A DNA stretch of 26,754 nt from Chara braunii (Eukaryota; Streptophyta; Charophyceae; Charales; Characeae). The position numbers and the translations under genes are program-made. The first letter of the stretch is position 1; each line of letters starts with the position of its first letter. Positions 18,948 to 26,754 of this stretch are shown piece by piece. Where the stretch lies: the NCBI GenBank assembly GCA_003427395.1, contig BFEA01000355.1:1659117-1685870 (forward strand). Direction: 5' to 3'. The notes below the pieces were generated by a model. That model did no database searches and was not told the DNA's origin. It saw nothing but the letters and a program-made list of their open reading frames with translations.

Positions 18948-19440
18948 TCATCATACGGTCCGCCGGTTCTCTTCGTACGGAAGAAGAACAAGGGATTTCG
19001 CTTGTGCATTGACTATAGCAAACTCAACGCGCAAACCGTTAAGAATGTGGGGCCTCTTCCTCTTATTGACGATCTTCTTGAGCATTTGGGTGACGCAAAG
19101 TATGTTCCAAATTGAATTTGAAGTCGGGCCATCATCAAATCTCGATACGCCCACAAGATCGCTACAAATTTGCGTTCAAGACGCGACATGGACACTTTGA
19201 GTGGATGGTCACGTCTTTTGGCCTCCTCATGCCCCGACGACTTTTCAAGCGGCGATAACCAACGAGTTATGCACGATGTTGGACCGGTTTGTGCTGGTCT
19301 ACTTGGACAACATTCTTGTTTATAGACGCACCTTGCAGGACCATCTCAAGCATGTTCGACGTGTGTTAGATACACTCCGTCGCGCCAAGTTCAAAGCCAA
19401 CTGCGATGAGTGTGAGTTCGTTTCTCAAGAGTTTGAAGAT
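18948..19440 (+). pseudogene. Relic reverse transcriptase domain
   Basis: Three pieces in different frames. SSYGPPVLFVRKKNKGF then RLCIDYSKLN at 18,948-19,112 ends in TGA 19,113. RYKFAFKTRHGHFEWMVTSF lies at about 19,157-19,217. FQAAITNELCTMLDRFVLVY and LDNILVYRRTL run from about 19,234. The segment that should carry the first catalytic Asp (LDLKSGYHQI-like) between the first two pieces is lost. The YLDD box reads YLDN (19,300-19,311), so the second catalytic Asp is replaced too. Confidence 0.85.
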
Positions 19441-19745
19441 TCTTGGCCATTTCGTCACCTTGGAGGGCATTAGTCCGTTATTGGACAAGATTCAAACTAT
19501 CCCAAAGTGGTCGGATCCGAAGAATGTCACAGATGTCCGCTCATTTCTCTGCCTAGCCGACTGCTACCAACACTTTATCAAAGGTTATTTGAAGATCAAG
19601 GATAACTTAACAAAGCTTCAATGCGAGGACCGGCCGTTTGACTTCGACGACGATGCTAAGCCTTCCTTTTTCACCTTCAAAGCCGCCTTGCTATCCACAA
19701 AGGTTTTACGCATCTGTGACCCGCTTTTGTCGGCGCGCGTTGTCG
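19436..19745 (+). pseudogene. RT thumb/connection segment of the same pol relic
   Basis: LGHFVTLEGISPLLDKIQTI, DVRSFLCLADCYQHFIKGY and LTKLQCEDRPFDF are the conserved region after RT palm in gypsy pol (LGH-VS-GI..., FLGL-YYR-FI). The frame stays open to the stop at about 19,823, but after about 19,745 the sequence is no longer like pol. Confidence 0.8.
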
Positions 19746-19780
19746 TACCAAATATCCTTACAAAGGTATTTGGCGTGTTT

Positions 19781-20880
19781 TCCGCGAGTCACGTGAGAAG
19801 CGGCCTTGCCCGCCCGATGGCGTAAGCGCGAGAGGAAGCACTAAGTCCTCGTCTGGGTAAGCAGCGCGCGTGGGGTATTGACGGCGAGGCGCGACCATGC
19901 ACATGCTGGGTGTGCGTGACGTCACGGGCTAGACGGAAGCACGACACTTCGTTCCCTTAATTTTTTTTGTGTCCTCATGTTTACTCTTATTTTTTATGTT
20001 CCCTAATTCTAAATTTTTGTTAAGTTCCTTTGTCTCGGTGATCAATTCCAAGGCCGATGTCGGGACCAATAGTCCTGGCTCAGTTACAAAATTGCCAGGC
20101 GCGGTGGCCGAAACGGCGGTTAAAAACCTTGAGCACAACCATCGAGACTCCGGCGCGACCGAGGCATTAACAAATTTTTGACTGCGTGGGGGCGCGGGCC
20201 GAAGAGGTCAACGCAGTTGAGCACGGTGGGGTCCGTGGTCGTGGCCTCCCTCGCCTTCTATTTGGAGGGCGTCGGTTGCCTGAATTACGACCACAAAACA
20301 ATTTATTTTTATTTTATTTTATTTTATTTTTTTTACTGCGCCAGGGTTGCCCCTTCATGATGTTACGGGGGCACCCCGTAGCAGCTGCATCCGTGCTCAA
20401 GCCTCCAACGAGGGAACATGTGGCAACTGCACTCATCAACAAGTGCGATACCTGTAGCAGCAGGTGGGTGACCTCCGGCCGGGGGTCAGTCGGTGGTCAC
20501 TGTGCCTCCCCTTCGGTCCCCTCCCCTGATGAGTACCAGTGGGTTCTATTCAGTGCCACTCGGGAGGACCAATGACATATCTCTAGGAAGTGGGCACTAA
20601 GGTTGCCCACGGAGTGCTCTCTGACCGTAGGCGGGAGGCGGGACACTAGGACAAGGCGACGACGGACCGCTGCGGGCCGACTGTCGAACGGGCGTAAGCA
20701 CAGTCCGGCGGCACCGGGCAACCGCGGGTAGAATTGCTAGCGCACCGGGTTGCCACGGGCAGAGTAGACAGGCAGTGGGGGAGCGCAGCGCAGGAGGGCC
20801 GATGGTCGGAGCACGGTGGAGCGGTCGTCGGACGAGCGCTAAGGCAGCGGACGACAGGCGCTAGTAGAGTGGGGGCGGAG
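19781..20880. other. GC-rich spacer, no gene recognised
   Basis: GC-rich with CGCG/GGCG words, interrupted by T-rich parts near 19,958-20,030 and a (TTTTA)n-like tract at 20,306-20,333. That tract followed by GCCAGGGTTGCCCC may be the tail side of another small retroposon, as with the T run and GGGTTGCCC near 15,100-15,150. The frames open here have low-complexity products. Confidence 0.35.
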
Positions 20881-21189
20881 GACCAGTGAGAGAGATAAGG
20901 GAAAAATGTGAGTGAACCTGGGCGGGATCTGCGCCAAGGTGCATTCGGGAGTGGGGCTGAAGATGGCAGAGGCAGATATGGTGGGAGACAAAATTTTGGC
21001 TCTCTCTCTTGTTCCTCAGTGAAAGTTGCCGAGAAAAGATGTTAATCAAGGGGTTTTTACCATTGCGAGTTCAGCGGGAGGGTTAGTTTGATAGCTGGTT
21101 AGCAAGAGGGGAGATAGGGGAGAAAACTGTTGCGCGGGATATGGAGGAGAATGTCGGGAAGAAGAAAAACGGGAGTAAGAAGTTGGTAT

Positions 21190-21220
21190 CTTGCCCGTTT
21201 CCTCAACGGAATCNGGCGAG
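21190..21220. repeat. CTTGCCCGTTTC hairpin, copy II unit 1
   Basis: 21190-21201 pairs with 21209-21220; the N at 21214 lies opposite C, so the stem predicts G. The module recurs 180 bp later. Confidence 0.55.
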
Positions 21221-21369
21221 AGAAAATGTTGTTTGAGGGTTTCGGCATAGGGCGAAGGCAATGGTAGTATTAGTTTGGTCAGAGAGTTAGTGTAGAAGGA
21301 GGTAGTATAGAAAAATAGTGCGCGGGAGATGGCGGGAGCGAAGAAAGAGGAAGGTAGAAAAACAGAGAT

Positions 21370-21399
21370 CTCACCCGTTTCTTAGTAAAAACGGGCGAG
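21370..21399. repeat. CTCACCCGTTT hairpin, copy II unit 2
   Basis: 21370-21380 pairs with 21389-21399 except for one A-C mismatch. It is followed by AAACTTGGGGTTCTCGGGCATGG-like sequence similar to that after unit 1 (GGGTTTCGGCATAGG), which defines a tandem module of about 180 bp. Confidence 0.55.
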
Positions 21400-21527
21400 G
21401 GAGGGCACAAACTTGGGGTTCTCGGGCATGGCGAATACGATGCAGCCTTTAGTTTCCGCATTATAGCTTTAGTTTGGAAGGTGCGGGCGTCGTGAGCTGC
21501 ATGGTGAGATACTTCTAGAAAAGCTGG

Positions 21528-21590
21528 ATGTATCTTTNCATTTTTCAGCGGGAGATTCACTCTGATTTCGTGCANCCCGTTGGTGGACAC
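21528..21590 (+). repeat. One-armed copy of the dispersed foldback box
   Basis: GTATCTTTNCATTTTTCAGC, GGGAGATTCACTCTGATTTC and GTTGGTGGACACAG match the box at 11.8-12.3 kb and the foldback arms at 14.4-14.9 kb. Confidence 0.5.
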
Positions 21591-21996
21591 AGCGTGAGGG
21601 CTAACATGAGGTTGACGACTTACCTGATGCTACTTACCTGATGCTAGTGCATTGCATACCACTTGTGTGAAGACGTAGTATGAAGCCCTCCCCCCTTCTT
21701 GCATGAGTCTGACTGCTATTGGAGCCAGATGCATGGTGTGGAGAGAGGGAGACTGAGAGGGGGCAAACGTGCAGCGCACACGTGCCAAGAGATACATACG
21801 GGCGAGTTAGTACAAAGAGAAGGATCGAGATGGTGGTGTAAGAGCACGCACCTGGTCTTGGTGGCAGCGACATCGTCACGCACTCCGGAATGATGTTGCC
21901 GATGTCAGCAGGGAGGTACTGTGGGTTCGTAAGCTGCTCGATTGATGCATGTGCAAACATGGGTGGGGGGAGGGGACTGCATATGTGAACCTGAAT
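21591..21996. other. No gene recognised
   Basis: A tandem TACTTACCTGATGCTA repeat lies at about 21,622-21,645. Otherwise featureless to me. Confidence 0.35.
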
Positions 21997-21997
21997 C

Positions 21998-22063
21998 CGT
22001 CTGCTCGGCTCAGTTGGTAAAACATTTGAGTAGCAGTCAGGAACATTTCGGGCCCGACTCCCT
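21998..22063 (+). tRNA. Degenerate tRNA / tRNA-derived SINE head
   Basis: CGGCTCAGTTGGTAAAAC (22006-22023) is close to the canonical A box/D arm. TTTGA-GTAGCAG-TCAGG can form an anticodon arm (T33 and A37 present, would-be anticodon AGC). GGGCCCGACTCCC resembles the T arm GGGTTCGACTCCC with TT changed to CC. The acceptor stem is not formed, and the sequence runs into ten T residues. I read it as a tRNA pseudogene or the 5' part of a tRNA-derived SINE, not a working gene. Confidence 0.45.
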
Positions 22064-22246
22064 TTTTTTTTTGCCTCACGTATGTGGGCAGCTGTTTTTA
22101 TAACAGCGAACCACAAGCAACAGCGAACCGCAGTGAACGGCAACGCCAAGGCGAGGACTTTGCCCGCCGGCTAATACGCTGTTCACCCTGCAGATTTGAA
22201 GAGCTGACAGTAAGGGGGTGGGAGTGAGTCTGGCCTTTAGTACGGC

Positions 22247-22301
22247 CAGATAGATAGATAGAGAGAGAGAGAGAGAAAGAGAGAGGGAGAGAGAGGGAAA
22301 T
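22247..22301. repeat. (GATA)n/(GA)n microsatellite
   Basis: GATAGATAGATA followed by long GA repeats with GGGA interruptions. Confidence 0.85.
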
Positions 22302-23134
22302 AGAGATTTGTCTACAACTAATCAGGTGGGAGTAGGCCGCTAGTAACCTATAAGAGCAGGTGAGTTGTCTGCTGCTGTTCACTCGAGTGAGCAAGAGCGA
22401 CAAGCTAGGTCGGAATGCGTGGTATGTTTGTANCATGCCNNTGGGGATTGACCTGCGAGGCAGAGCGGGCGACGCAGGGTGAACCGAGAGGGGAGCTACT
22501 GTGCCAAGTTGTGCGCATCATTGAATGTTATANCATATACATTGCGGTGTTACTACTGAGTTCCGCAACAAGGGNAGTGGTTCCGTCTGTTGGGCCTGTG
22601 AGGTACTCACCCTACTAGCCTACGCAGCCACAGACCAGCCGAGGCAGCGGCAGGGNTGGCGTTTGGCCGTGTGCCGCATATCTCCTTGGAGCGATAAGGA
22701 CAGCAGGTCAACCTTGGAGAAAAGTAGTGGCATTTGAAGCTCGCCTGTTGATTAGGAGTGGCGTGCTAATTGAACGAGAAACGCTGAAGTCCTGGCTGTC
22801 CTAAAGACTACTGTGTTTGGTTGTATACAACATCGTGGCATGCTACNTTGTCACGCCCCNGCTGAATTCCAATCGATATGNACTGGGGAAAAGGCGTTGC
22901 AAGATTGGGGGAAGTAACCTGATACTATTAAGAGGCTGCAACGATAACGTGGGGAACTATTTGGAGGTTAGTCAACTTCTGCGATTTGGCCACCATTGCG
23001 GGACCCTCAACCGAGTGAAGGTATCAAGGCCCTCTCCTGGGAGTTGAGTTTGTCCCCCTCTTGTATCTCGAGAGTCTGAGACCCCTTATTCTGCCTTTCT
23101 TATTCTAAGTCTNATCCTGCTCTGAGANGAAGGN
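22302..23134. other. Ambiguity-rich spacer, no gene
   Basis: Contains about a dozen single N bases. The part from about 23,055 (CCCTCTTGTATCTCGAGAG) matches 13,615-13,705 in copy I. No recognisable protein. Confidence 0.4.
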
Positions 23135-23211
23135 GGCAGGTGGGATTGCAACCTGTAGGACCGCANCAAGACTCTGTGGGGAGTCAGCCCACCGNTTGCG
23201 GGAGCTCTGCC
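23135..23211 (-). ncRNA. 77-nt tRNA-like module upstream of hairpin array (copy II)
   Basis: On the minus strand GGCAG (23207-23211) pairs with CTGCC (23135-23139) as an acceptor-like stem. GCTC-11 nt-GGGC gives a 4-bp D-arm-like stem, and GACTC-CCCACA-GAGTC a perfect 5-bp anticodon-arm-like stem. The T-arm loop TTGCAAT is kept, with a less perfect stem than in copy I. Total length is 77 nt, the length of a tRNA. The anticodon loop has 6 rather than 7 nt, so it is not a working tRNA. It could be an antisense tRNA copy acquired by a retroelement or a structured leader that only resembles one. Confidence 0.45.
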
Positions 23212-23517
23212 GGAACTCAGGAGGAGTTCTGGAGACAGGGAACAGACAGGTAATCTTTTGCTTTCAGTTTATAAACCCAGTTATAACCCTTACTTGTATT
23301 CATTATTATATTTGACTGAGTATGTTGCCTGTCTCCCTATTTTGAGCTTCAGTTTGATTTTCAGGACACAATCCAGACTAAGTAAAGGGATAATTGTGCA
23401 NATTCAGTTTCAACTTTTGTTGTTTGACTGAAAGCAGATTGTAAAAAGGGATTGCATCAGGGAAAGGGCACGATGGGAAGTTGTTTTGCATGTGGTTTGA
23501 CAGGGTCATTAAGGNTG

Positions 23518-24418
23518 GGAGGTCCCCATAAGTTTGGGGAAACCCANCGCTATGTTTATTTTGGAATTGAGTGGAGCGTCAGACCCTTCTATAAGTTTAG
23601 GGGGTCTGATTGCTCTAGAGGCTGGGATGTCCCTATAAGTTTGGGGAGACCCAGTGTTGTGGTTTTGCAGGAAGGGTCANGTTGTTCTATAAGTTTAGGT
23701 GGTCTGACTGCTCTGACTTGGGAAGACTGACTGTGGTTGATTTTTCAGGGACCAAGGGCATTCTGTAAGTTGAGGTGCCTTGGTCGCCTCGCTTATTTTG
23801 GGTTTTCNCATGTTTATNTGGTTATGAACGAGGAGGTCTAAGCCGTTTTATAAGTAGGTGGCTTAGCTTCTTCCTACTTTTAATTCTGAGAGAATAAACC
23901 AGACAGAGGGCGGATCGTTCTGTAAGTTCAGGTGATCTAGCCCAATGCCACGCACAGATTGGGTCAGAAAGAAATGAACCGGGNAGAGAGTCAGACTGTT
24001 TTGTAAGTTCAGGTGATCTGGCTCAAAGCCTCGCACATGCTGGAACCCAATGGTTATAACTTGGCTATACTTTATTACTATTCTATTTAAGAACGAGCTA
24101 ATCAGACTGTTCTATAAGTTTAGGTGGTCTGACTATAGCCGTATCACGAACTNAAGAGANTATTAATTGAGAATAAATTGATGGTAAGATGGGGCAGACT
24201 GAACTTGAGTTTGGTTCAGTCATATGCAACCTTATAAGACTAAGTGCAGACAATTATATATAACTTGGATATCCTAAACAGTTCAGGGCGACCAGAGTGG
24301 TCTGGTCATATGCCGAAAAAAGAGAGAAGTAGTTGTGCACTATGTTCTGTGTATACTATTTGGCTAAGTTAGGCTCATTCCATAAGTTTGGGTGGCCTGA
24401 CCTTATGCCTTATGTAAG
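23518..24418 (+). repeat. Hairpin array II (about 12 units)
   Basis: Core is TTCTATAAGTTTAGGTGG between complementary arms. Best stems: TCAGACCC/GGGTCTGA (23579-23586, 23602-23609), CTGGG/CCCAG (23622-23626, 23650-23654), GACCAAGG/CCTTGGTC (23750-23757, 23778-23785), CTAAGCC/GGCTTAG (23838-23844, 23860-23866), GGGCGGATC/GATCT-a-GCCC (23908-23916, 23934-23943), GAGTCAGAC/G-a-TCTGGCTC (23988-23996, 24015-24024), TCAGAC/GTCTGA (24102-24107, 24127-24132), GACTGAAC/GTTCAGTC (24197-24204, 24214-24221), and TTAGGC/GCCTGA (24369-24374, 24395-24400). Spacing is irregular, about 45-130 bp. The linker TATGCCTTATGT after the last unit is shared with array I. No protein frame crosses it. Confidence 0.8.
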
Positions 24419-24689
24419 AAAGGTACAAGGGGATAAAGCATTGAAAGATCATGAACTATTGTTTGCTCAGGTATACTATGGGAAGACGAGAGTACTCAAC
24501 TTTGTGGTTTCACCTGCATGTGGCTGAGTCGGATGACTACCTGATCTGAGTTTCGGTTTGGTAGGTAGTTGCTTTAGATGCTCACCACGTGCTAGGGCGA
24601 TAGGAGTTAGTTTCAGTTCCTACATTTTCTGTGATAACTTTCTTTACTTAGGTCAATTCTTGCATTTTCTGGGGTGATTTTTTATACTT
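24419..24689. other. Link between array II and the tandem tract
   Basis: No gene. The words TACATTTTCTGTGATAACTT and TGCATTTTCTGGGGTGATTT near 24,620 and 24,660 are a diverged direct repeat of about 40 bp. Confidence 0.4.
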
Positions 24690-25262
24690 GGCTTTGTATA
24701 CATCTTGACAAGCTACTTTCTCTACGGGAAACGCTGCGCAAATTTCTACAAATCCAAGGAGTTGGTCAATTTTTGACTTGTCAAAATTCAACTTGTCTTT
24801 TCTTTGTATCTGACTCAGTAAAAATTTGGAAAGTCTCATTTTCTAAAGGGAGTGCTGCCCAAATTTTTGCTAATTCAGGGAGTTAGACAAAATTGGACTT
24901 TGAGAAGTCAAAGTTAGTTTCAAGTTCTGAATTTAGCTTTGTATAAATCTGGACTAGCGTTTTTCCAAAGGGAGTGCTGCAGAAATTTCTACAAATCTAA
25001 GGAGTTGTTAAACTTTGTCTTGACAGAAACTAGAGTTATTCTGAGTTCAAATCTGAGATAGCATAAATCTGGGAAGTCTCATTTTCTAAAGGGAATGTTG
25101 CCCAAATTTTTACTAATTCAGGGAGTCAGACAAAATTTGACTTTCTTAAGTTAGAGATTATTTCTGCTTTCATATTTGAGCTTATATAAATTCTGGAAAG
25201 ACACTTTTCCTACAGGAAGTGCTGCCAAAATTTTCTTAGTTTAAAGGAGTTAGATTATATTT
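24690..25262. repeat. 122-bp tandem repeat with alternating unit types
   Basis: GCTGC followed by the AAATTT region occurs at 24733, 24854, 24976, 25097 and 25221, a spacing of 121, 122, 121 and 124 bp. Units 2 and 4 share CTCATTTTCTAAAGGGA, GCCCAAATTTTT and TAATTCAGGGAGT. Units 1 and 3 share TTTCTACAAATC and AAGGAGTTG. The arrangement A-B-A-B-(A) indicates a ~243-bp higher-order unit. Non-coding. Confidence 0.75.
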
Positions 25263-26754
25263 CGATTGGTGACGATTCTGGTAATCCACCCTGGATAGGG
25301 GAGATTATGTCATGAATCTATCTTTCTTTGGGCGCTGATTTAGAGGTAGACTTAGGCTTAGCTATTAGGAGAAGTTTTTAGGGGGATTGTGGTATGGGGA
25401 TTATTCTCCAGGGGCTTACGGTTTTAGCCTGGGGCGTTGACTTGTCTTGTGTTACAGGTTTTTTTTATCGTTTGGCTCACGATTTGGACTAGTTTCAACT
25501 TAATTCTATGAGAATTATTTTCTTTTATCACTAATAACAGGTCGGTTGGTTGATCGCCGACTGATCGGCTTACGACACAACTTTGCTTACACCTGTACCT
25601 CAACTTGACTGCCTTAGCCCTGTGATTTGATATGTTTCTTCGAGGGTTTTATCCGGACCTCTTTTAAATGACCATTTTAAAGAACTTATGAGATTTATGA
25701 AGATTTTGACTATGACTGGGGCCTGAGTGTGTGAGGAGTGGTATGAGTTACAGGGAACAGTAAAGTTGACCACATTGGTGTATGGCAATGTAGCTATAGT
25801 GTGTGTCTGTGTTATACGCAGGTTAGTATTTTGGAGCTTGGTATATGGGTCAGACTTTGGAGGCAGTGAGAATGACAACCATGTGTCGCACGATCTGCAT
25901 ACCTGATGGGTCTATGTTTCCCCTTCTTTTATTGTTATCTGAATATCTGATTTGATATATAAGTGGCGGGATATTTATTTATTTATTGGATGATTTTGCT
26001 TGTTAATTTTTATCGTTCAACGTTGTAGTCCGTGACAACCGTCAAAGTCAAACCCCTTGACTTCTGCCCAGGCTTGGAGTGGGGCTCATTTCCAGGGCAG
26101 TAAGAGGCAACTGCCACCACAGGTACGGACCTGTGTACCACCCACTCTGCACAGAGTGCACAAGAGGGTGTGTGGTCTTCAACCCCGCTTGGCGGTTGTC
26201 CAACGTTGAGAGATTAACCCTCAAGGCGCGTGTCAGCCGACACTTGAGTGTCGAATGCGACCCTCGAGATTAACGAGAACCACGCGAGTATGGGTACTAC
26301 ATAGTACGCCATCATTGCGACTGCTTGCATATGCTAGCATTGCGAATCGATATGAGTTAGCAATGCGTCCGCCCAGTTTTATATTAAGCCTCGCGCGCGA
26401 CGCCTATCCAATTTCCTCATCAGAGAGTTATGGGTTGGCTACTAAGGGACTAGGAGTGTTGTCGCGTTGTTTGTCATCTGTCGTTTCGTATATGTATGCG
26501 TGTAGGTATGTGTGTTTTTATTTTTATGTTCTATAGAGTGGTGTGCGCGTGGTGTGTAGGATGCGTTCTAGTCGACCAGCGACGAGTCGCGCTTGGGACT
26601 TCAGCCTCCCCAGTGCGTCAGTTCGCGTGCGGGTTCGATAAAGATGTAATACCGTGCGTACCCCGTATGGTACTGCGAACGAGAAATGCCCTCGGCTGGT
26701 CCACCTCTGCGATTGCAGCTGATTAACTTTCGTACTGTGGAGTGGTAGCTCGGC
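25263..26754. other. No gene recognised; cluster of short palindromes
   Basis: About 25.3-26.0 kb is featureless T/G-rich sequence. At 26.1-26.4 kb several short stems follow each other: ACAGGT/ACCTGT (26119-26124, 26129-26134), CACTCTG/CAGAGTG (26143-26149, 26152-26158), and GTGTC/GACAC (26230-26234, 26239-26243). The end of the window has higher GC and no frame of recognised function. Confidence 0.4.

Larger units (their letters stand above)
17518..19780 (+). pseudogene. Decayed Ty3/gypsy gag-pol fragment
   Basis: Recognisable order is gag zinc knuckle, protease, reverse transcriptase and the connection towards RNase H, all on the plus strand but spread over several frames with multiple frameshifts and stops. 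The knuckle relic (17.70-17.75 kb, CFNRRGRYASNFPG) has lost two of three Cys and the His of CX2CX4HX4C. Similarity fades about 19,745, after LRICDPLL; RNase H catalytic residues, integrase and chromodomain are not seen. Residue style resembles Chara braunii gypsy polyproteins as I remember them. No LTR pair or primer-binding site can be assigned with confidence. A 4-5 kb intact element would be expected, so this is an internally and 3'-truncated copy that cannot be mobile. Confidence 0.85.

Noticed and set aside
13706-23211. The two tRNA-like segments as the two LTRs of one element
   Set aside because: They are about 9.4 kb apart and flank the pol relic, but the sequences next to them diverge too much and no TG...CA ends or target duplication could be placed; the co-linear order downstream of both argues for two separate copies.
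23452-23730. Open frame across array II units
   Set aside because: It contains N codons and follows the repeat units without any conserved peptide; the next units shift frame.

Overview
This is a eukaryotic, gene-poor, transposon-dominated window, most likely from a plant-lineage nuclear genome. A decayed Ty3/gypsy pol (17.5-19.75 kb) resembles, as far as I remember that family, the abundant gypsy polyproteins of the charophyte alga Chara braunii. A lone exon of a glutathionyl-hydroquinone-reductase-type GST with a GT splice donor (5.33-5.46 kb), long A/T homopolymers and single-base Ns fit a large draft plant/algal genome. No bacterial-style gene order, ribosome binding site or operon is present. 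The Chara assignment is inference.

Layout. 0.4-4.25 kb: a plus strand strongly biased to C and T, carrying one intact minus-strand open frame of unknown function (675-1757). 4.3-6.2 kb: a possible exon, the GST exon, and two ~190-bp direct repeats flanking the latter. 6.5-9.9 kb: a nest of small mobile elements, with at least six copies of a poly(A)-tailed retroposon family (two with clear target-site duplications), a PIF/Harbinger-like 650-bp MITE and hairpin MITEs inside a 1.5-kb inverted-repeat element. 9.9-13.7 kb: no convincing gene; dispersed repeat boxes and a minus-strand acidic/histidine-rich frame of doubtful status.

13.7-16.9 kb and 21.1-25.3 kb look like two diverged, co-linear copies of one large repeat element about 10 kb apart. 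Each has a CTCGCCCGTTT-type hairpin, a ~77-nt module that folds like a tRNA on the minus strand, about 0.4 kb later the start of a long array of short hairpins, and then a tandem-repeat tract. The hairpin arrays are the most striking content. Every unit keeps a loop core near TAAGTT, while the flanking arms differ from unit to unit and yet remain complementary, so structure rather than arm sequence appears to be kept. In copy I the array is split by a ~1-kb insertion containing a tandem dimer of foldback elements.

17.5-19.75 kb: a frameshifted gag-pol fragment with a relic zinc knuckle, protease and reverse transcriptase; recognisable RNase H and integrase are missing. The stretches around 20-21 kb and 25.3-26.75 kb hold no gene I can recognise. 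Nothing suggests that the genes act together: the window is mainly a record of layered retroelement and MITE insertions around one or two host exons.
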